Source: Psychroserpens mesophilus
Lineage (GTDB): Bacteria > Bacteroidota > Bacteroidia > Flavobacteriales > Flavobacteriaceae
Length of the DNA stretch: 64,000 nt
Reading direction: 5' to 3'
NCBI RefSeq assembly: GCF_000826645.1
Contig: NZ_JXJP01000006.1
Coordinates: 124,001-188,000, forward strand
The notes beneath the pieces are model-generated. The model searched no databases and was not told where the DNA came from. It saw only the letters and a list, made by a program, of their open reading frames with translations. Both the position numbers and the translations under genes were made by a program. Below are positions 62,006 to 64,000 of this stretch, piece after piece; the first letter of the stretch is position 1, and each line of letters begins with the position of its first letter.

Positions 62006-62885
62006 CTCGCATCGAATGCCTTAAACTGTCGCCACCTTGTAATACTATTTTAAAAGGGACAAAATGTTTTTTAGGTTTGAAAATACTTTTAATTCCGTAT
62101 TTCAGAATCAAAATAAACCTTAAAAACTGATAATATAGCCAGCTGTAATTTTTCTTAATAACATACAGGTAAGATACCGTAAACTCTTTTCTTAGTGCAA
62201 CACTACCTGAACTTTTTCCCATATAGTGTATAAACGTAGATTTAGGATAAAACTTCGTAGAATACCCTTGTTTTTTAAGTCGTAAACAAATATCCATTTC
62301 TTCATAAAACAAAAATAGTTTCGGATCAAAACCTCCTGCTTTCTCATAAGCTTCTCGTTTAAAAAACATAAATGCTCCAGATACTAAATCGACAGTGAAA
62401 GGTTCAGACAAATCTGAATTATGTAGCTTACTGTAATATTTGACAGGTTTTTTGTGGTTAAATAAGTGATAATTTAAATCTATAAATTGCCTGTAGCTAT
62501 ATTTAAACGTATGACCTTCAGCATCAATTTGTGGTAATCCCAAACAACCGACTTCTGGATGAGCATTGCTATAGTTTAATAATTTAAGTAAGGTGTTTTC
62601 GGTTAATTCAGCATCATTATTTACAAACGCTAAATGATGACCAGTTGCTGCTTCATAACCTAGATGGTTTCCGCCTCCAAAACCTAAATTTTCCTGACTT
62701 TTAATCAATTTGAAATCAGCAGTTTTCAAATGATTTTCTAATGTGATTACATCTTCAGTTTGAGACAAGTTATCAACTACAATAATCTCAAAATCAAGGT
62801 CTTTTGTGAATTTATAAATAGAGTCAATACAATTAATGGTATAACTGGAAGAGTTGTAGTTTACGATAATTATCGAAACATCCAT
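61995..62885 (-). CDS. family 2 glycosyltransferase (rhamnosyltransferase-like)
   Basis: The 296-residue product has IIIVNYNSSSYTINCI, VVDNLSQTEDVITL, LGFGGGNHLGYEA, FVNNDAEL (metal site) and the VSGAFMFFKREAYEKAGGFDPKLFLFYEEMDICLR segment, near the type of the gene at 20408. Acceptor unknown. It overlaps the GT4-like gene by 11 bases at the 3' ends. Confidence 0.94.
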   Translation of the reverse strand: MDVSIIIVNYNSSSYTINCIDSIYKFTKDLDFEIIVVDNLSQTEDVITLENHLKTADFKLIKSQENLGFGGGNHLGYEAATGHHLAFVNNDAELTENTLLKLLNYSNAHPEVGCLGLPQIDAEGHTFKYSYRQFIDLNYHLFNHKKPVKYYSKLHNSDLSEPFTVDLVSGAFMFFKREAYEKAGGFDPKLFLFYEEMDICLRLKKQGYSTKFYPKSTFIHYMGKSSGSVALRKEFTVSYLYVIKKNYSWLYYQFLRFILILKYGIKSIFKPKKHFVPFKIVLQGGDSLRHSMRANR

Positions 62886-62975
62886 AAGGCTATTTTTGAG
62901 TAAATATAAATAAAACTAAATGATGACTCATATAAGTTTTCATTATTTGTTAGCTTTGTTTTAATAATCAATTAT

Positions 62976-63839
62976 ATGAAAAAAATTCATGTTGGCTTTT
63001 TAATGTCCTATGATTATGAGAAACTCAAGTTCTCAATTCCTCCTGTGTATAAGGAAGCTGACGCTATTTTTATTGCTTTAGATAAAGACCACAGAACTTG
63101 GAAAGGAAATCCGTTCACTGTTGATGATAGTTTCTTTTCTTGGTTAGAGGCTTTTGATGTAGATAACAAAATCACAATCTATAAAGACGATTTTTTTATT
63201 CCCGATTTGGATACCATTCAAAATGATACACGTGAACGAACTATGCTTTCTGAACAAATGGGAATGGGAAACTGGTTGGTTCAGGTTGATGCTGATGAAA
63301 TCTTTTTAGATTTCAAGAAATTTGTTACAACCTTAAGAACATATGATCATTTTTTAGATAAACCTGAAAAACAACCCATTCAAATTGCTGGGTTTTTAAT
63401 CAATATTTATAAGTATTTAGATAATGGAATTCTCTATGTCAATGAACCTACAAAGGTGATGTTAGCGACAAATTATCCAAATTATAAACGCGCACGAAAT
63501 ACTAAACAACGCGTTATTTATACTGATAATGTACTTTTGCATGAGTGCTTGGCAAGAACTGAAGAGGATTTAAAATTCAAACTCGAAAATTGGGGACATA
63601 GTCATCAATTGAATGATGAGTTTTTTCCGAAGTGGAAGAAAGCAAACGAAAACAATTACAAGGAATTGAAAGATTTATTTTATATGGATCCCAAAATCTG
63701 GAAAGGATTAGGCTATCTACCATCTCGAAAACTTGATACTATGAAAAACCTTATAAAAACTCAGGACAACTTAAAATTGAGTTCATGGTTCTTAATGAAA
63801 AAGAATTTCGGACAATGGTTTAAATTTTTATTCAAATAG
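62976..63839 (+). CDS. GT-A-type glycosyltransferase
   Basis: The 287-residue product starts like a GT2-type domain but more distant (HVGFLMSYDYEKLKFSIPP). The metal site is QVDADEIFLD (DxD), followed by a central TLRTYDHFLD helix, and a C-terminal region with LARTEEDLKFKLENWGHSH. The layout is GT-A of the kind that takes a sugar nucleotide; family uncertain. TAGCTTTG (62951-62958) is a -7 match before it. Confidence 0.78.
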   Translation: MKKIHVGFLMSYDYEKLKFSIPPVYKEADAIFIALDKDHRTWKGNPFTVDDSFFSWLEAFDVDNKITIYKDDFFIPDLDTIQNDTRERTMLSEQMGMGNWLVQVDADEIFLDFKKFVTTLRTYDHFLDKPEKQPIQIAGFLINIYKYLDNGILYVNEPTKVMLATNYPNYKRARNTKQRVIYTDNVLLHECLARTEEDLKFKLENWGHSHQLNDEFFPKWKKANENNYKELKDLFYMDPKIWKGLGYLPSRKLDTMKNLIKTQDNLKLSSWFLMKKNFGQWFKFLFK

Positions 63840-63858
63840 AAAGCTATTACGTAAACCA

Positions 63859-64000
63859 ATGAAATCAACCTTAGTCATTTCAACCTATAATTGGCCTCAA
63901 GCATTAGAACTTGTGTTGTTAAGTGCGCTTAATCAAACACAAATGCCTGATGAAATTATTATTGCTGACGATGGTTCAACACCTGAAACTAAAGAGTTAA
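63859..64000 (+). CDS. family 2 glycosyltransferase, truncated at the window edge
   Basis: An open frame from ATG at 63859 runs past the end of the window: 47 codons are visible. The start TLVISTYNWPQALELVLLSA and EIIIADDGSTPETKEL are GT2-type beginnings. The gene begins 19 bases after the previous stop, so it is likely in an operon with it. The C-terminal part, acceptor and length are outside the window. Confidence 0.88.
   Translation, partial: MKSTLVISTYNWPQALELVLLSALNQTQMPDEIIIADDGSTPETKEL

Overview
The window is a 64 kb piece of a low-GC chromosome from a marine-type Flavobacteriaceae bacterium (Bacteroidota). The signs are: a Bacteroidota-type promoter grammar (TTTG or TTG about 19 bases before TAnnTTTG), a type IX secretion C-terminal sorting domain, lipoproteins whose acylated cysteine is followed by an acidic stretch (the flavobacterial surface-export signal), a single-chain branched-chain 2-oxoacid dehydrogenase E1 (alpha and beta joined), and housekeeping proteins close to flavobacterial versions. 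The genus cannot be fixed; something near Winogradskyella or Psychroserpens is a guess. No tRNA, rRNA, CRISPR array, phage or insertion sequence was seen.

Layout. 0-5.4 kb: small hypotheticals, miaE, a Tim44-like protein and recG. 5.4-13.2 kb: a surface-lipoprotein PNGase F, a patatin-like lipase, an FMN-binding glutamate synthase-like protein, an AsmA-like protein and an M20 hydrolase. 13.4-23.7 kb: a UvrD/PcrA helicase; an apparent three-gene operon of an esterase lipoprotein, a two-lobed aspartyl protease and a triple CBM48 protein; Sua5; an OmpA-like lipoprotein; a glycosyltransferase; a stand-alone HsdR-N-type nuclease domain; holA; and a PfpI-family protein. 23.7-35.5 kb, almost all on the minus strand: a methyltransferase with duplicated N-terminal modules, two tandem PPK2 kinases, fused E1, an M1-like protein fused to a beta-barrel, a T9SS-secreted nuclease/phosphatase, and a LOG-family protein. 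35.6-45.6 kb: uvrA, a cyclophilin, a membrane protein/XRE regulator pair with a likely operator, a sirtuin, a triple-CHRD lipoprotein, TrmH and small proteins. 45.7-58.6 kb: a DEAD-box RNA helicase with a structured leader, two lipoproteins, rdgB, an acyl-CoA ligase, HPF, an M3 peptidase, rlmH, nadC and cca. 58.8-64 kb: a sulfotransferase and five glycosyltransferases in mixed orientation, running off the right edge. This looks like the start of a surface-polysaccharide locus.

Most of the window is conserved housekeeping or envelope biology. No wholly new multi-gene system (defence island, biosynthetic cluster or mobile element) was found. The best second looks are: the Mg-ligand exchange in the fused E1; the PNGase F ortholog carried on a surface stalk; the esterase, protease and starch-binding operon; the M1-like protein that has lost its zinc site but gained a beta-barrel; the XRE operator; and a 9-copy heptamer array that supplies the stop codon of cca.
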